From positions 1-12,711 of the forward strand of contig JANYJT010000073.1 of the NCBI GenBank assembly GCA_025358395.1: DNA of 12,711 nt. Reading direction: 5' to 3'. This document shows positions 1 to 6,870 of this stretch, piece after piece. Numbering within the stretch: position 1 is the stretch's first letter; each line of letters opens with the position of its first letter. Made by a program: the position numbers and the translations under genes. This DNA comes from Bacteroidia bacterium. Lineage in GTDB: Bacteria; Bacteroidota; Bacteroidia; Bacteroidales; Prolixibacteraceae. The notes under the pieces are model-generated. The model saw only the letters and a program-made list of their open reading frames with translations. It did not search any database and was not told where the DNA came from.

Positions 1-1
1 A

Positions 2-660
2 GATCGCATGAGCGAAAAAATGGTGATCAGGCGTTTCATCTTTGTGGCAGACCGAGGCTTGTTTTCGATGACCAACCTGGAGCATATTAAGAAACGCAAT
101 GGAGAGTTTATTGTTGGCTTGAAAATGGGAGTTCTGAAACAGCATATTCAAATTGGATTTTACGATCTCGAACGATTTACCCGGCTAAACAGTGACTTGT
201 CAATATATGAAACATCATTTGGAGACGACCGATGTATTATCACTTGGTCAAGAGTCCGGGCAGACCGTGACAGAAAAGCCGGGGAAGAAGTGATTGAAAG
301 AATTACCGTTACGTTGGCTTCATCAAAACCTGTCTCTATGAAATTTATCACCAACAGGGCTTATAAGAAGTACATTTTGGTAAAACCTGAGGCGCAATGT
401 ACATTAAACCAAAAAATTATAAATGACGAAAAAAAGAAAGACGGTTTCTTCGGGATTATAACAAATGTCAAGGAGATGCCTTCATCTGAGATTGTCTTCA
501 ATTATAAAGAGTTATAGAGGATAGAGGACGCATTTGGCGAAATCAAAGGCACATTGAAAAGCCGGCCAATGTTGACATCTCCCCAAATGCCTGCAAACTT
601 CTCAAAGCTATAGGTATGCCTATCCCACCGAAAATCATACCTCAAAATCACGAAATGTAG
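2..660 (+). pseudogene. IS1634-type (IS4 superfamily) transposase remnant, left end outside window
   Basis: The frame is open from the window edge to a TAG at 515-517 and reads like the central DDE core of IS1634-type transposases, with VADRGLFS near the start followed by a region like 'NLEHIKKRNGEFIVGLKMG'. Immediately after the stop the same frame continues with RIEDAFGEIKGTLKSRPM. This is the segment that carries the catalytic Glu and conserved Lys in this family, so the TAG probably replaces a Trp codon. A downstream piece in another frame (about 561-660) reads ISPNACKLLKAIGMPIPP and ends in TAG at 658-660, resembling the family's extreme C-terminus. The stretch normally lying between the SRP segment and this tail is missing. 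The copy therefore has a nonsense codon plus an internal deletion and frameshift, and is surely inactive. Family assignment is by motif recall, not by search. Confidence 0.8.
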
Positions 661-700
661 TGGCACAAACTCGTTTTGACTATCGCAATGTGTTGAAATA

Positions 701-817
701 ATGGAAACACCAAGTGGGGATGCTTATATTATGTTTGAGATTGAGAAGGAAATTTCAAGCGATTTTGCCGACACCACTTTTGACTTGACAGGATTGACTA
801 ATTTTGCTTTGCACTGA
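701..817 (+). CDS. 38-codon ORF of unknown nature
   Basis: This short ATG-initiated frame starts METPSGDAYIMFEIEKE and ends in TGA 11 bp before the start of the nucleotidyltransferase gene. The composition is acidic and protein-like, but I do not recognise it. It does not resemble a HEPN toxin, the partner expected beside an MNT gene. It may be a real small gene cotranscribed with its neighbour, the tail of a truncated gene, or chance. There is no convincing ribosome binding site. The interval 661-700 holds nothing I recognise. Confidence 0.2.
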   Translation: METPSGDAYIMFEIEKEISSDFADTTFDLTGLTNFALH

Positions 818-828
818 AAGTCAATAAT

Positions 829-1128
829 ATGTATCTGGATAAGTACACCAAAGAAATCAATGCCTTGTGTATTCAGCACAAGGTTAAATCGTTGTATGTA
901 TTTGGTTCAGTTTTGACTGATCGGTTTTCTGAAATGAGCGACATCGATCTGGTTGTTGATATTGATGTAAACGACCCCTTTGATTATGCTGACAGATACT
1001 TTGATTTGAAATTTGCTCTGGAGGATCTTCTAAACAGACAGATCGATCTGCTTGAAAATAAGGCCATCAAGAATCCATATTTTCTCAAAAATTTAGAAAG
1101 CTCCAAATCGCTGCTTTATGCAAGCTGA
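829..1128 (+). CDS. Minimal nucleotidyltransferase (MntA/MNT-type antitoxin)
   Basis: This 99-residue protein has the exact MNT signature GSX10DXD: Gly26-Ser27, ten residues, then Asp38-x-Asp40 in SDIDLVVDID, with a likely third metal Asp at about residue 73 (QIDLLE). Proteins of this size and motif are NTase-fold enzymes. Many are antitoxins that transfer AMP to a HEPN RNase toxin. The usual adjacent HEPN gene is absent: upstream is only a 38-codon ORF, and downstream a HicA-like gene on the opposite strand overlaps the last 13 bp. The catalytic residues look intact, so the enzyme may be active as an orphan antitoxin or act on a partner elsewhere. An alternative is a general nucleotidyltransferase-domain protein not linked to toxin-antitoxin function. 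Confidence 0.85.
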   Translation: MYLDKYTKEINALCIQHKVKSLYVFGSVLTDRFSEMSDIDLVVDIDVNDPFDYADRYFDLKFALEDLLNRQIDLLENKAIKNPYFLKNLESSKSLLYAS

Positions 1129-1310
1129 TAGAAACCAATTTGTTTTTTCAGTTTGTGATATAACCCGGTTTTGACCTCTTGTGCATCGTGTCTGGCTATC
1201 TGAATGACAAATCCCTTTTCAGGATGTGCATAAATATCAAGCTCTTTTCCATTCCTGAGCAAATACCAACCATGTTGTAATGCCTTTTTCCGGAGCTCTG
1301 ACCATTTCAC
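1116..1310 (-). CDS. hicA: HicA-family mRNA interferase homologue, catalytic His replaced
   Basis: This 64-residue protein has the HicA dsRBD-like layout: an N-terminal helix, HGWYLLRNGK, an IY-x-HP strand, IQIARHDAQEV and a final helix. HicA toxins cleave mRNA using a His in the GK-x-H-D/E-IY segment. Here the segment reads GKELDIY, so that position (residue 24) is Leu, codon CTT, one base from His CAT. The start is GTG at 1310-1308, chosen because a strong AGGAGG lies 6 bases upstream. HicB normally follows hicA, but here the opposite-strand MNT gene occupies the downstream sequence and no HicB is visible. The 3' ends of the two genes overlap by 13 bp. It is likely an inactive or altered solitary toxin, possibly acting as an antidote or decaying. 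Confidence 0.75.
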   Translation of the reverse strand: MKWSELRKKALQHGWYLLRNGKELDIYAHPEKGFVIQIARHDAQEVKTGLYHKLKKQIGFYQLA

Positions 1311-1316
1311 CTGTTA

Positions 1317-1322
1317 CCTCCT
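1317..1322 (-). promoter_or_regulatory. Strong Shine-Dalgarno site of the hicA-like gene
   Basis: The minus strand reads AGGAGG, followed by 6 bases and then GTG. This near-perfect site fixes the GTG start. Bacteroidota genes generally make little use of strong Shine-Dalgarno sequences, so the site is unusual next to its neighbours and is compatible with acquisition from another lineage. Confidence 0.7.
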
Positions 1323-1332
1323 TCATGGATAA

Positions 1333-1364
1333 ACAATTATATAACAATAATGTTATATAATTGT
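1333..1364. promoter_or_regulatory. Perfect 14-bp-arm palindrome upstream of hicA-like gene (possible operator)
   Basis: The arms ACAATTATATAACA and TGTTATATAATTGT are exact reverse complements around a 4-base spacer (ATAA). The element sits 22 bp upstream of the hicA-like start, and its arms contain TATAAT-like hexamers that could serve as -10 boxes. Toxin-antitoxin operons are commonly autoregulated through operators in this position. No HicB-type repressor is encoded here, so the binding partner is unknown. A U-rich transcript end is not evident, so an intrinsic terminator is less likely. Confidence 0.55.
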
Positions 1365-1380
1365 ATTTTAACAAAATAAA

Positions 1381-1399
1381 ATTCTCAACCATTGAGAAT
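1381..1399. repeat. Short inverted repeat (8-bp arms)
   Basis: ATTCTCAA and TTGAGAAT flank a 3-base spacer. The element lies 16 bp beyond the larger palindrome, within the 197-bp gap between the hicA-like gene and the end of the Tricorn-like gene. It may be a second protein-binding site or a small hairpin in the 3' region of the protease transcript. The rest of the gap, to 1507, holds nothing else I recognise. Confidence 0.35.
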
Positions 1400-1507
1400 C
1401 ATTCATCCCTAAAGTTACGGCATTTGAAATTGGAAAGCGAAAAAAGTGGACAGGATTCACTTAGTCGGGTAAGGAATTGCAAATTCACGCCACCAAGGTT
1501 TCCCCTT

Positions 1508-4500
1508 TTATTTCAGCTGCTTCAAAATTACCTCAATCGCCCGATCGAGCTGGGGATCGCGTTTGTTGATCTTGTCTTCGAAGGTGTTGACTATCAGGAT
1601 ATCGGGCTTTACGCCGGTCTTTTCAAGGTCTTTGCCGTCGAGGGTATAGCAACCCCAGGCGGGCATCCGGACGGAGGAGCCATCCACCAAACCAATACCG
1701 CTCGTAAAGATGATCCAGTGATAGGTCTCGTTTCCGACTATCTTTCCCAGCTTTAGCGCCTTGAACCCCTGGGCCGTCATCTCAGCATCGCTCAGCGACT
1801 GCTCGTTGATAAGCAACACTATGGGTTTGTCGGCAGGGGCAAAATTGGGCTGCGGACTCAATCCTCCCTCCCTGTATTGCCAATTCATATAGTGCTTCTG
1901 GGATAGGAAATTTAGTACTTCATTGTGAACATTTCCTCCGGTATTGTATCGGAGATCGAAAATTAGCGCATCCTTTTTGTTCAGCACCTGGGTCATGTCG
2001 ATGATGAATTTTTCCAGCTCGCCCTGCCCCATATTCTTCATGTACCCATAGGCAATCCTGCCCTTCCCCTTGTCATCCACCCTTTTCCTGTTGCTGTCGA
2101 TCCACTCGTCGTACAGGTTACTTCCCAAATTGGGTTGGGGATGAACCTTCGTGGTGATCAGTTTTCCCTCCCTCCTTACCGTAAGTCTCAGCTCCTTGTC
2201 GAGGGAAGGAGTCGTGAAGTAGAAGTTTCGGTCGACCGATGGATCCACCGTTTTGTCGTTGACCTTCACCAACACATCACCGGGTTTCAGGTCGACCGAC
2301 TTTTTGTCGGCAGCACTGCGGCTTAACACGTATTTGATCCTCAGCGGATCGTGGTTCTCGAAGACAATACCGGTCTCCATGGTCTGGTTGGTCAATGCTA
2401 TGTTCTCGTCATCCCCGTTGGTACTGAATCCCTGGTGTGAAGAGTTCAGCTCCCCAAGCATGTCGTTCAGCAGTACCCTGAAGTCGGCCCTGTTGTTGCA
2501 GAAATTGACATAATGCTGGTATTGCGATTTGATGGCGACCCAGTCAGTGCCGTGAAACTTCGAATCGTAGTAGTTTTCGTTCATCTGCGCCCAGGCTTCC
2601 TTGAACATTTGTGCAAATTCTTCAGACAGATTTCTCCGGAAGATATTGCTGAAACTGATTGCATCGACTTTGTTTCCTTCCAGATTCAATTTATAGAGGT
2701 TGCCGCCAAATTGCGCAAACATCTTGTCGCCCACTTCGACAATATCGAAACCATAGGAACCTTCCGTGCCTGCGATCTTTTCCGTTTTGTTGGTTTCAAA
2801 GGGTTCCAGCACGGTCTTCCACAAGGCAGACTTCCCTTCGGCATGGTCGCTGGTGTAGAGGACGGTGGTTTTCTCTTTTTTCCCGGTCACGAATTGCAGG
2901 GACTGGGTGCCAAAATTCGGACTGACCTGTATGACCCTTTCCATGATACGTTCCATATCAATTTGGATGGGTTTGATCTCCTCGGTTACGACTTTCTTCG
3001 TAGTATCTTTTTTGGCGGTATCCTTCTTTTCCTCCGCGAACAGTTCATTGAACTTGTCTATCCGGAAGGGCTCATCAATTTTCTCGAGGGGAAGCGCGTA
3101 GACTTTGGCATTGGGCATCCCGAAAGGGTAGGAGGGTTTCAGACGCAGGGATGTGAAAAATAGGTACTTGCCATCGGGCGACCAAAGCGGATCCGACTCG
3201 GTGACATCAGTATTGGTGATATTTGTTGTCGTGTTCTCCTTGATGTTGTAGACGTAAATATCCTCTTCGAAATTTCTTTTGCCGGTAAAAACGATGTATT
3301 GGTCATTAGGTGAAAATCCGGGAGCACTGTTCTGAAATCCCCAGAGCTCTTGCCTGGCGATGGTTTTTACTTCGAGTGATTTTGTATCGAGCAGTTTCAC
3401 CTCATCCCTACCGCTCAGGAAGACGGCTTTGGTTTTACTCTTGTTTAGCGCGATTCCCCTGCAATTCCGCTCTTCTTTGGTGATTTGTCTGGCAGCACTG
3501 TCCTTGTTGGCCGCTACCATGAACAAATTGCTGTAACCTTTGGTGGTCTGAGTGAACAAAAGGGTCCGGTTATCGGCCATCCACTTTACCTCTCCAACCC
3601 GCTCCGGATTGGACTCATTGATCTGCCTGATAAATTTTCCTTCCACATCGCTCACAAACAGGGCTCCCCTGCTAACGAAGCTCATTTTTTTGCCATCTGG
3701 CGAAACATCAAAAGCGGAGATTTTCCCTTTAACATCGAAATCCTTGTCCTTGGTCAGGATGTTGTTCCGGTAAATGTTGATGTTGACCTTGTCAGCTTTG
3801 TTGCTCTTGACGTCGTAAAGCCAGAGTTGGTAATCCTTTTCAAAGACCACCTTTCCGCCGTCGGCGTTGGCAAAGGGAGTCTTGATGGAGGTCGGAAACC
3901 GGGTAAGTGGTGTTTTCTTCCCATTCACTAAGCTGTAGAGATTGTACTCATTGTTCCCTTCGTCCGAAATGAAATAGATGTTCCCGTTTTTGTCCATCGT
4001 GGCACCGAAGTCTTTCCCCTCCCAGGTAGTGTACTTTGTGTACTTCTTGGTGACAGGATTGTACGATTGGATATCAGGATTGTAAGGTCCTTTGTACCGT
4101 TTGCGTTGCACCTGGTTGCTGCTTTCCCAGGTGTCGTTGAAAAATATCTCTCCGGTAATAGGATGTTCCACCAGGTTGTGGTCGTTCTGGAAGAAATTGT
4201 CGCCAAAAACGCGCACTGGGGTGCCCCCTTCGATGCCTACTTTAAAGCCGGAAGCCTGTCCGGCCCTGTTGCTGGTGAAATAGATAAACTTGCTGTCCCA
4301 ACTCCAGCTGCTAACGTCGTCCGACCCGCTGTGAAAGGTAAGTTGCCTAACTTCGCCCCCTTCGATTGGCACCAGGTACACGTCGCTGTTGTTGTATTGT
4401 CTGCCAGTAAATGCAATCCATTTCCCATCCGGGGAAACCCTGGCATTGTTTTCATTTCCTTGCATGGCGGTCAGTCTGGAGGCGATTCCATCTTTCAGGG

Positions 4501-4648
4501 ATGCCTTCCAGATGTCTCCTTCGAAGCTGAATACAACGGTTTGGCCATCCGGCGTTAGCGAAGGACTCGACAGGAAATAAGGTTCAGAGATTTGGGCGCT
4601 GAGGCTTTTCAGTACAAAAAGTAAGACCAGGAGCATAGTTAGTCGCAT
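1508..4648 (-). CDS. Exported Tricorn-like S41 family protease
   Basis: This 1046-residue protein has the full domain order of Tricorn proteases. There is a Sec signal peptide (residues 1-18, ending SLSA), then PD40/WD40-like propeller repeats (about 25-500, with several SPDGK turns). A charged Lys/Thr-rich linker follows at about 539-556, then a core domain, a PDZ domain (about 750-835) and the C-terminal S41 peptidase domain (about 860-1046). Tricorn's catalytic residues are recognisable: Ser737-His738 in ELNSSHQGF, the nucleophile Ser953 followed by Asp954 in SLSDAE, and Glu1009 in GKDLEKTG. Spacing is close to archaeal Tricorn. Bacterial homologues are exported and degrade peptides in the envelope. 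It is a single gene with no partner. Base composition looks somewhat more GC-rich than neighbouring genes. An internal ATG at codon 5 is an alternative start. It appears intact. Confidence 0.95.
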   Translation of the reverse strand: MRLTMLLVLLFVLKSLSAQISEPYFLSSPSLTPDGQTVVFSFEGDIWKASLKDGIASRLTAMQGNENNARVSPDGKWIAFTGRQYNNSDVYLVPIEGGEVRQLTFHSGSDDVSSWSWDSKFIYFTSNRAGQASGFKVGIEGGTPVRVFGDNFFQNDHNLVEHPITGEIFFNDTWESSNQVQRKRYKGPYNPDIQSYNPVTKKYTKYTTWEGKDFGATMDKNGNIYFISDEGNNEYNLYSLVNGKKTPLTRFPTSIKTPFANADGGKVVFEKDYQLWLYDVKSNKADKVNINIYRNNILTKDKDFDVKGKISAFDVSPDGKKMSFVSRGALFVSDVEGKFIRQINESNPERVGEVKWMADNRTLLFTQTTKGYSNLFMVAANKDSAARQITKEERNCRGIALNKSKTKAVFLSGRDEVKLLDTKSLEVKTIARQELWGFQNSAPGFSPNDQYIVFTGKRNFEEDIYVYNIKENTTTNITNTDVTESDPLWSPDGKYLFFTSLRLKPSYPFGMPNAKVYALPLEKIDEPFRIDKFNELFAEEKKDTAKKDTTKKVVTEEIKPIQIDMERIMERVIQVSPNFGTQSLQFVTGKKEKTTVLYTSDHAEGKSALWKTVLEPFETNKTEKIAGTEGSYGFDIVEVGDKMFAQFGGNLYKLNLEGNKVDAISFSNIFRRNLSEEFAQMFKEAWAQMNENYYDSKFHGTDWVAIKSQYQHYVNFCNNRADFRVLLNDMLGELNSSHQGFSTNGDDENIALTNQTMETGIVFENHDPLRIKYVLSRSAADKKSVDLKPGDVLVKVNDKTVDPSVDRNFYFTTPSLDKELRLTVRREGKLITTKVHPQPNLGSNLYDEWIDSNRKRVDDKGKGRIAYGYMKNMGQGELEKFIIDMTQVLNKKDALIFDLRYNTGGNVHNEVLNFLSQKHYMNWQYREGGLSPQPNFAPADKPIVLLINEQSLSDAEMTAQGFKALKLGKIVGNETYHWIIFTSGIGLVDGSSVRMPAWGCYTLDGKDLEKTGVKPDILIVNTFEDKINKRDPQLDRAIEVILKQLK

Positions 4649-4690
4649 GAGTATTTGGTATTTTTTGATAAATATATTTAAAAATTTGCA

Positions 4691-4711
4691 TCATTTGTGA
4701 AGAGCAAATGA
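4691..4711. repeat. Inverted repeat upstream of the Tricorn-like gene
   Basis: TCATTTG and CAAATGA form exact 7-bp arms around a 7-base loop, 43 bp upstream of the protease start. The right arm abuts the 53-bp tandem repeat. The A/T-rich stretch between it and the gene (4649-4690) contains TATATTTA on the minus strand, close to the Bacteroidetes -7 consensus TAnnTTTG. The promoter is probably there, but I see no convincing -33 TTTG. Confidence 0.35.
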
Positions 4712-4838
4712 CAGGTCGCACCTCCGGTGCTCTGACATCAATCATTGGTGCTGTTTTCTACAAACAGGTCGCACCTCCGGTGCTCTGACATCAATCATTG
4801 GTGCTGTTTTCAACAAACAGGTCGCACCTCCGGTGCTC
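4711..4838. repeat. 53-bp tandem repeat, 2.4 copies
   Basis: Units begin at 4711, 4764 and 4817, each starting ACAGGTCGCACCTCCGGTGC. The first two are full-length and differ at one base (TTTCTACAA versus TTTCAACAA). The third stops after 22 bases, before unrelated sequence. Each full unit contains two potential hairpins: GCACC-TCC-GGTGC, and CATCAAT-C-ATTGGTG with one G-T pair. Identical spacing and absence of variable spacers rule out CRISPR. It resembles dispersed intergenic repeats I recall from Bacteroidota genomes, but that recollection needs a search. Confidence 0.9.
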
Positions 4839-4879
4839 GGGAATCCTCTTTGCGCTCTTCCTTCTTCCCTTTTAAACCA

Positions 4880-4936
4880 CTCGCCCCGTCTCCAAGTCTC
4901 CCCCTCTCCCTGTCTTCTTGCTCCGTCTCCCAGTCC
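4880..4936. repeat. GTCTCC-rich pyrimidine tract
   Basis: The plus strand is strongly C/T-biased here, and GTCTCC recurs at 4888, 4896 and 4925 with degenerate CTCCC copies between. It lies directly after the end of the M48 remnant. It looks like a decayed short-period repeat or a second dispersed intergenic repeat. I see no gene in 4839-4940. Confidence 0.45.
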
Positions 4937-4940
4937 TTTT

Positions 4941-5306
4941 TCAGGCAAACTGATCCAACAATTCAATCCTTTTCCCTATCGGTGGATGTGTGGAGAATAG
5001 ATTGCTAAAGGGGAATTTCTTCTCTTCGGGTTGAGGATTTTCGATGAAGAGTTGCGCAATATCGCGATTTTGAACGGCTTCGATCAACGGATCCTGATCG
5101 ATCTTTCGTAACGCATTGGCCAATGCATAAGGCTTGTGGGTCATTTCGGCGGTTCCGGCATCCGCCATGTATTCGCGTGACCCGGAGATCCCAAACCTGA
5201 GCAAAAGGGCGATCAGGTAGTTGTGTATCATCCATGCGACCAAAAACCAGATGGTGGTGCCTATAATGACAAACGGCAGCACGCTGACAAATACCTCATT
5301 GACCAC
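4941..5306 (-). pseudogene. M48 metallopeptidase (HtpX-like) C-terminal remnant
   Basis: The frame encodes about 121 residues matching the end of membrane M48 peptidases: a transmembrane segment (about 6-36), then SREYMADAGTAEMT with the Glu (residue 45) that is the third zinc ligand, then a C-terminal THPPIGKRIELLDQF motif. The N-terminal half with the HEXXH zinc site is absent, so it cannot be active. The frame stays open only a few codons upstream (DVQV) to a TAG near 5330, before lemA sequence begins. The GTG at 5306 is only the first possible start and is unlikely to be real. In intact genomes this type of peptidase commonly follows lemA, as its order here implies. Confidence 0.85.
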
Positions 5307-5532
5307 CTGTACATCTTTTTGACTCTAGATAAAGTAGATACATATAAAAACCATCCCAAGCAGCACGAGCGGGAAAGCAAGGAACAAGGTCGTGGCGCTG
5401 CTTCAGCTGGACATCAATATCCGCGAAAGCGTTCTGTCTTGTGTTGCGAAGCCTGACCAGACTGTTGTATATACCAATCAGCCAAAAGATAATCACAACG
5501 AGAACTACAAGAATAATCCAGATCATGGCCAA
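5296..5532 (-). pseudogene. lemA: lemA, N-terminal remnant with deletion junction
   Basis: Residues 1-51 match the LemA N-terminus: a hydrophobic anchor (about 3-20), then YNSLVRLRNTRQNAFADID followed by VQLKQRHDLVP. The similarity stops at about 5380. The remaining 27 codons (CFPARAAWD onward) do not look like LemA and run to a stop inside the M48 remnant. LemA proteins are roughly 190 residues, so about three quarters is gone. Together with the missing front half of the M48 gene this is best explained by one internal deletion, probably about 1 kb, in a lemA-M48 operon. Filler at about 5310-5380 matches neither gene in a way I recognise. The start codon and its upstream region look intact, and a TAATTTTG (-7-like) lies on the minus strand at 5603-5610. 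Confidence 0.85.
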
Positions 5533-5615
5533 GGTTTTTGTGGTTTATATCAGTCAATTTTACAATTTTATTGCTTAAAATTGTTCTTTCTAAATATCCT
5601 GACAAAATTACACTC

Positions 5616-6833
5616 ATGCATTTTGATTACCTGATTGTTGGTGGAGGAGTTGTTGGTTTAGCCATCGCAAGGGAACTGAGATCCAGATTCCCGGGGGCAA
5701 AGATTGGTCTGCTGGAAAAAGAGGCAGATGTGGCCTATCATGGCAGTGGCCGAAACAGCGGTGTGCTGCATGCCGGCTTCTATTATTCGGCAGATACCTT
5801 AAAAGCCAAATTCACGAGGGACGGTAACCAGCAACTAAGGGAATATTGCTATGTCAACAATCTGAAAATCAATGAGTGTAAGAAGGTTGTGGTCGCAAAA
5901 AATGAAGATGAACTTCCTGCACTGTTTGAGCTGGAGAAAAGGGGGAAGGTCAATGGCGTGGAGGTAAAATTGATAGACGAAAAGGAGTTGTTCGAGATCG
6001 ATCCTAACGCAAAAACCTTTCAACATGCACTCTATTCTCCAACCACTGCCACAGTGGATCCTTCGGAAGTTACCCATGCCATCAAAAATGAACTCAAAGC
6101 CAAAGGGATAGAACTATTTTTTGGGGAAGGTTACAAGAGCAGAGTGGAAGGCAATAAAGTCAAAACTACACTTGGGAACATCTTCACTGCAACCAAGTTC
6201 ATCAATGCTGCGGGATTGTATGCAGATAAAGTAGCCAATGATTTCGGCTATTCAGAAAAGTATACGATTATTCCGTTCAAGGGCGTCTATTTGAAATACC
6301 ATGGCAAGGAAAGTCCTGCAAGGACGAATGTTTATCCGGTCCCTAACCTGAAAAATCCCTTTCTGGGAGTTCACTTTACGGTGACTGTGGATGGAACCGT
6401 CAAAATCGGACCAACCTCCATGCCGGCTTTTTGGCGGGAAAATTACATCGGATTTGATCGGTTCAGTCCGGCTGAAATGGCTTCTATTTTGTCGTGGGAA
6501 GCATCCTTGTTTCTGAGAAATTCTTTTGGTTTCAGGAACCTGGCGCTTGATGAAATAAAGAAATACAACAAGGCCTATTTTGCCGGGCTCGCGCAGGATC
6601 TTGTTAAGAATATTGATGTCAAAGGTTTCAACGAATGGGGAAAACCTGGTATCCGTGCGCAGTTGCTTAATAAAAATACACGTGAGCTGATCATGGATTT
6701 TGTGGTGGAAGGAGACAACGATTCCATTCATGTGCTGAATGCCGTATCGCCTGCCTTTACCTGCTGTTTTCCTTTTGCAAAATGGGTGGTTGAGAACTAC
6801 GTATTGAAGGCAGCAACGCCTACCGGTAATTAA
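5616..6833 (+). CDS. lhgO: L-2-hydroxyglutarate oxidase (FAD-dependent)
   Basis: This 405-residue flavoprotein oxidises L-2-hydroxyglutarate to 2-oxoglutarate, usually passing electrons to the membrane quinone pool or to oxygen. The N-terminal dinucleotide-binding motif GGGVVG (9-14) is followed by GRNSGVLHAGFYY (45-57). These come with NAAGLYAD (197-204), a YPVPNLKNPFLGVHFT block (about 240-255) and the C-terminal NAVSPAFTC block, all typical of the LhgO/YgaF group within the DAO superfamily. The start at 5616 (MHFDYLIVGGG) was chosen because the FAD motif then begins at residue 9. The frame extends 26 codons further upstream, but that part is low-complexity and lies in the intergenic region. 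The next gene starts 37 bp downstream on the same strand, suggesting an operon. An undefined NAD(P)/FAD-dependent oxidoreductase is the only serious alternative. Confidence 0.9.
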   Translation: MHFDYLIVGGGVVGLAIARELRSRFPGAKIGLLEKEADVAYHGSGRNSGVLHAGFYYSADTLKAKFTRDGNQQLREYCYVNNLKINECKKVVVAKNEDELPALFELEKRGKVNGVEVKLIDEKELFEIDPNAKTFQHALYSPTTATVDPSEVTHAIKNELKAKGIELFFGEGYKSRVEGNKVKTTLGNIFTATKFINAAGLYADKVANDFGYSEKYTIIPFKGVYLKYHGKESPARTNVYPVPNLKNPFLGVHFTVTVDGTVKIGPTSMPAFWRENYIGFDRFSPAEMASILSWEASLFLRNSFGFRNLALDEIKKYNKAYFAGLAQDLVKNIDVKGFNEWGKPGIRAQLLNKNTRELIMDFVVEGDNDSIHVLNAVSPAFTCCFPFAKWVVENYVLKAATPTGN

Positions 6834-6870
6834 TAAGTTAACTTTGAGAAGACTTTTATAAATTTTGACT

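Noticed and set aside
1441..1490. Short inverted repeats such as AAGTG/CACTT and GAATT/AATTC as a terminator of the protease gene
   Set aside because: The arms are only 5 bp, with no U tract on the minus strand, so they are not distinguishable from chance.
1361..3163. Plus-strand frames of 131 and 216 codons within the protease gene (1361-1756, 2513-3163)
   Set aside because: They are antisense to the well-supported Tricorn-like gene, have no recognisable domains and read like shadow translations of its codons.
4711..4838. CRISPR-like array
   Set aside because: The units repeat over their full 53 bp with only one base difference, so there are no variable spacers, and no cas gene is present.
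4742..5008. Plus- and minus-strand frames of 74-87 codons across the tandem repeat
   Set aside because: They are translations of the repeat and the C/T-rich tract, with low-complexity sequence and no start signals.
5538..5615. 26-codon N-terminal extension of lhgO
   Set aside because: The FAD-binding motif belongs near the N-terminus, and the extension is low-complexity sequence from the divergent promoter region. The ATG at 5616 fits the family.
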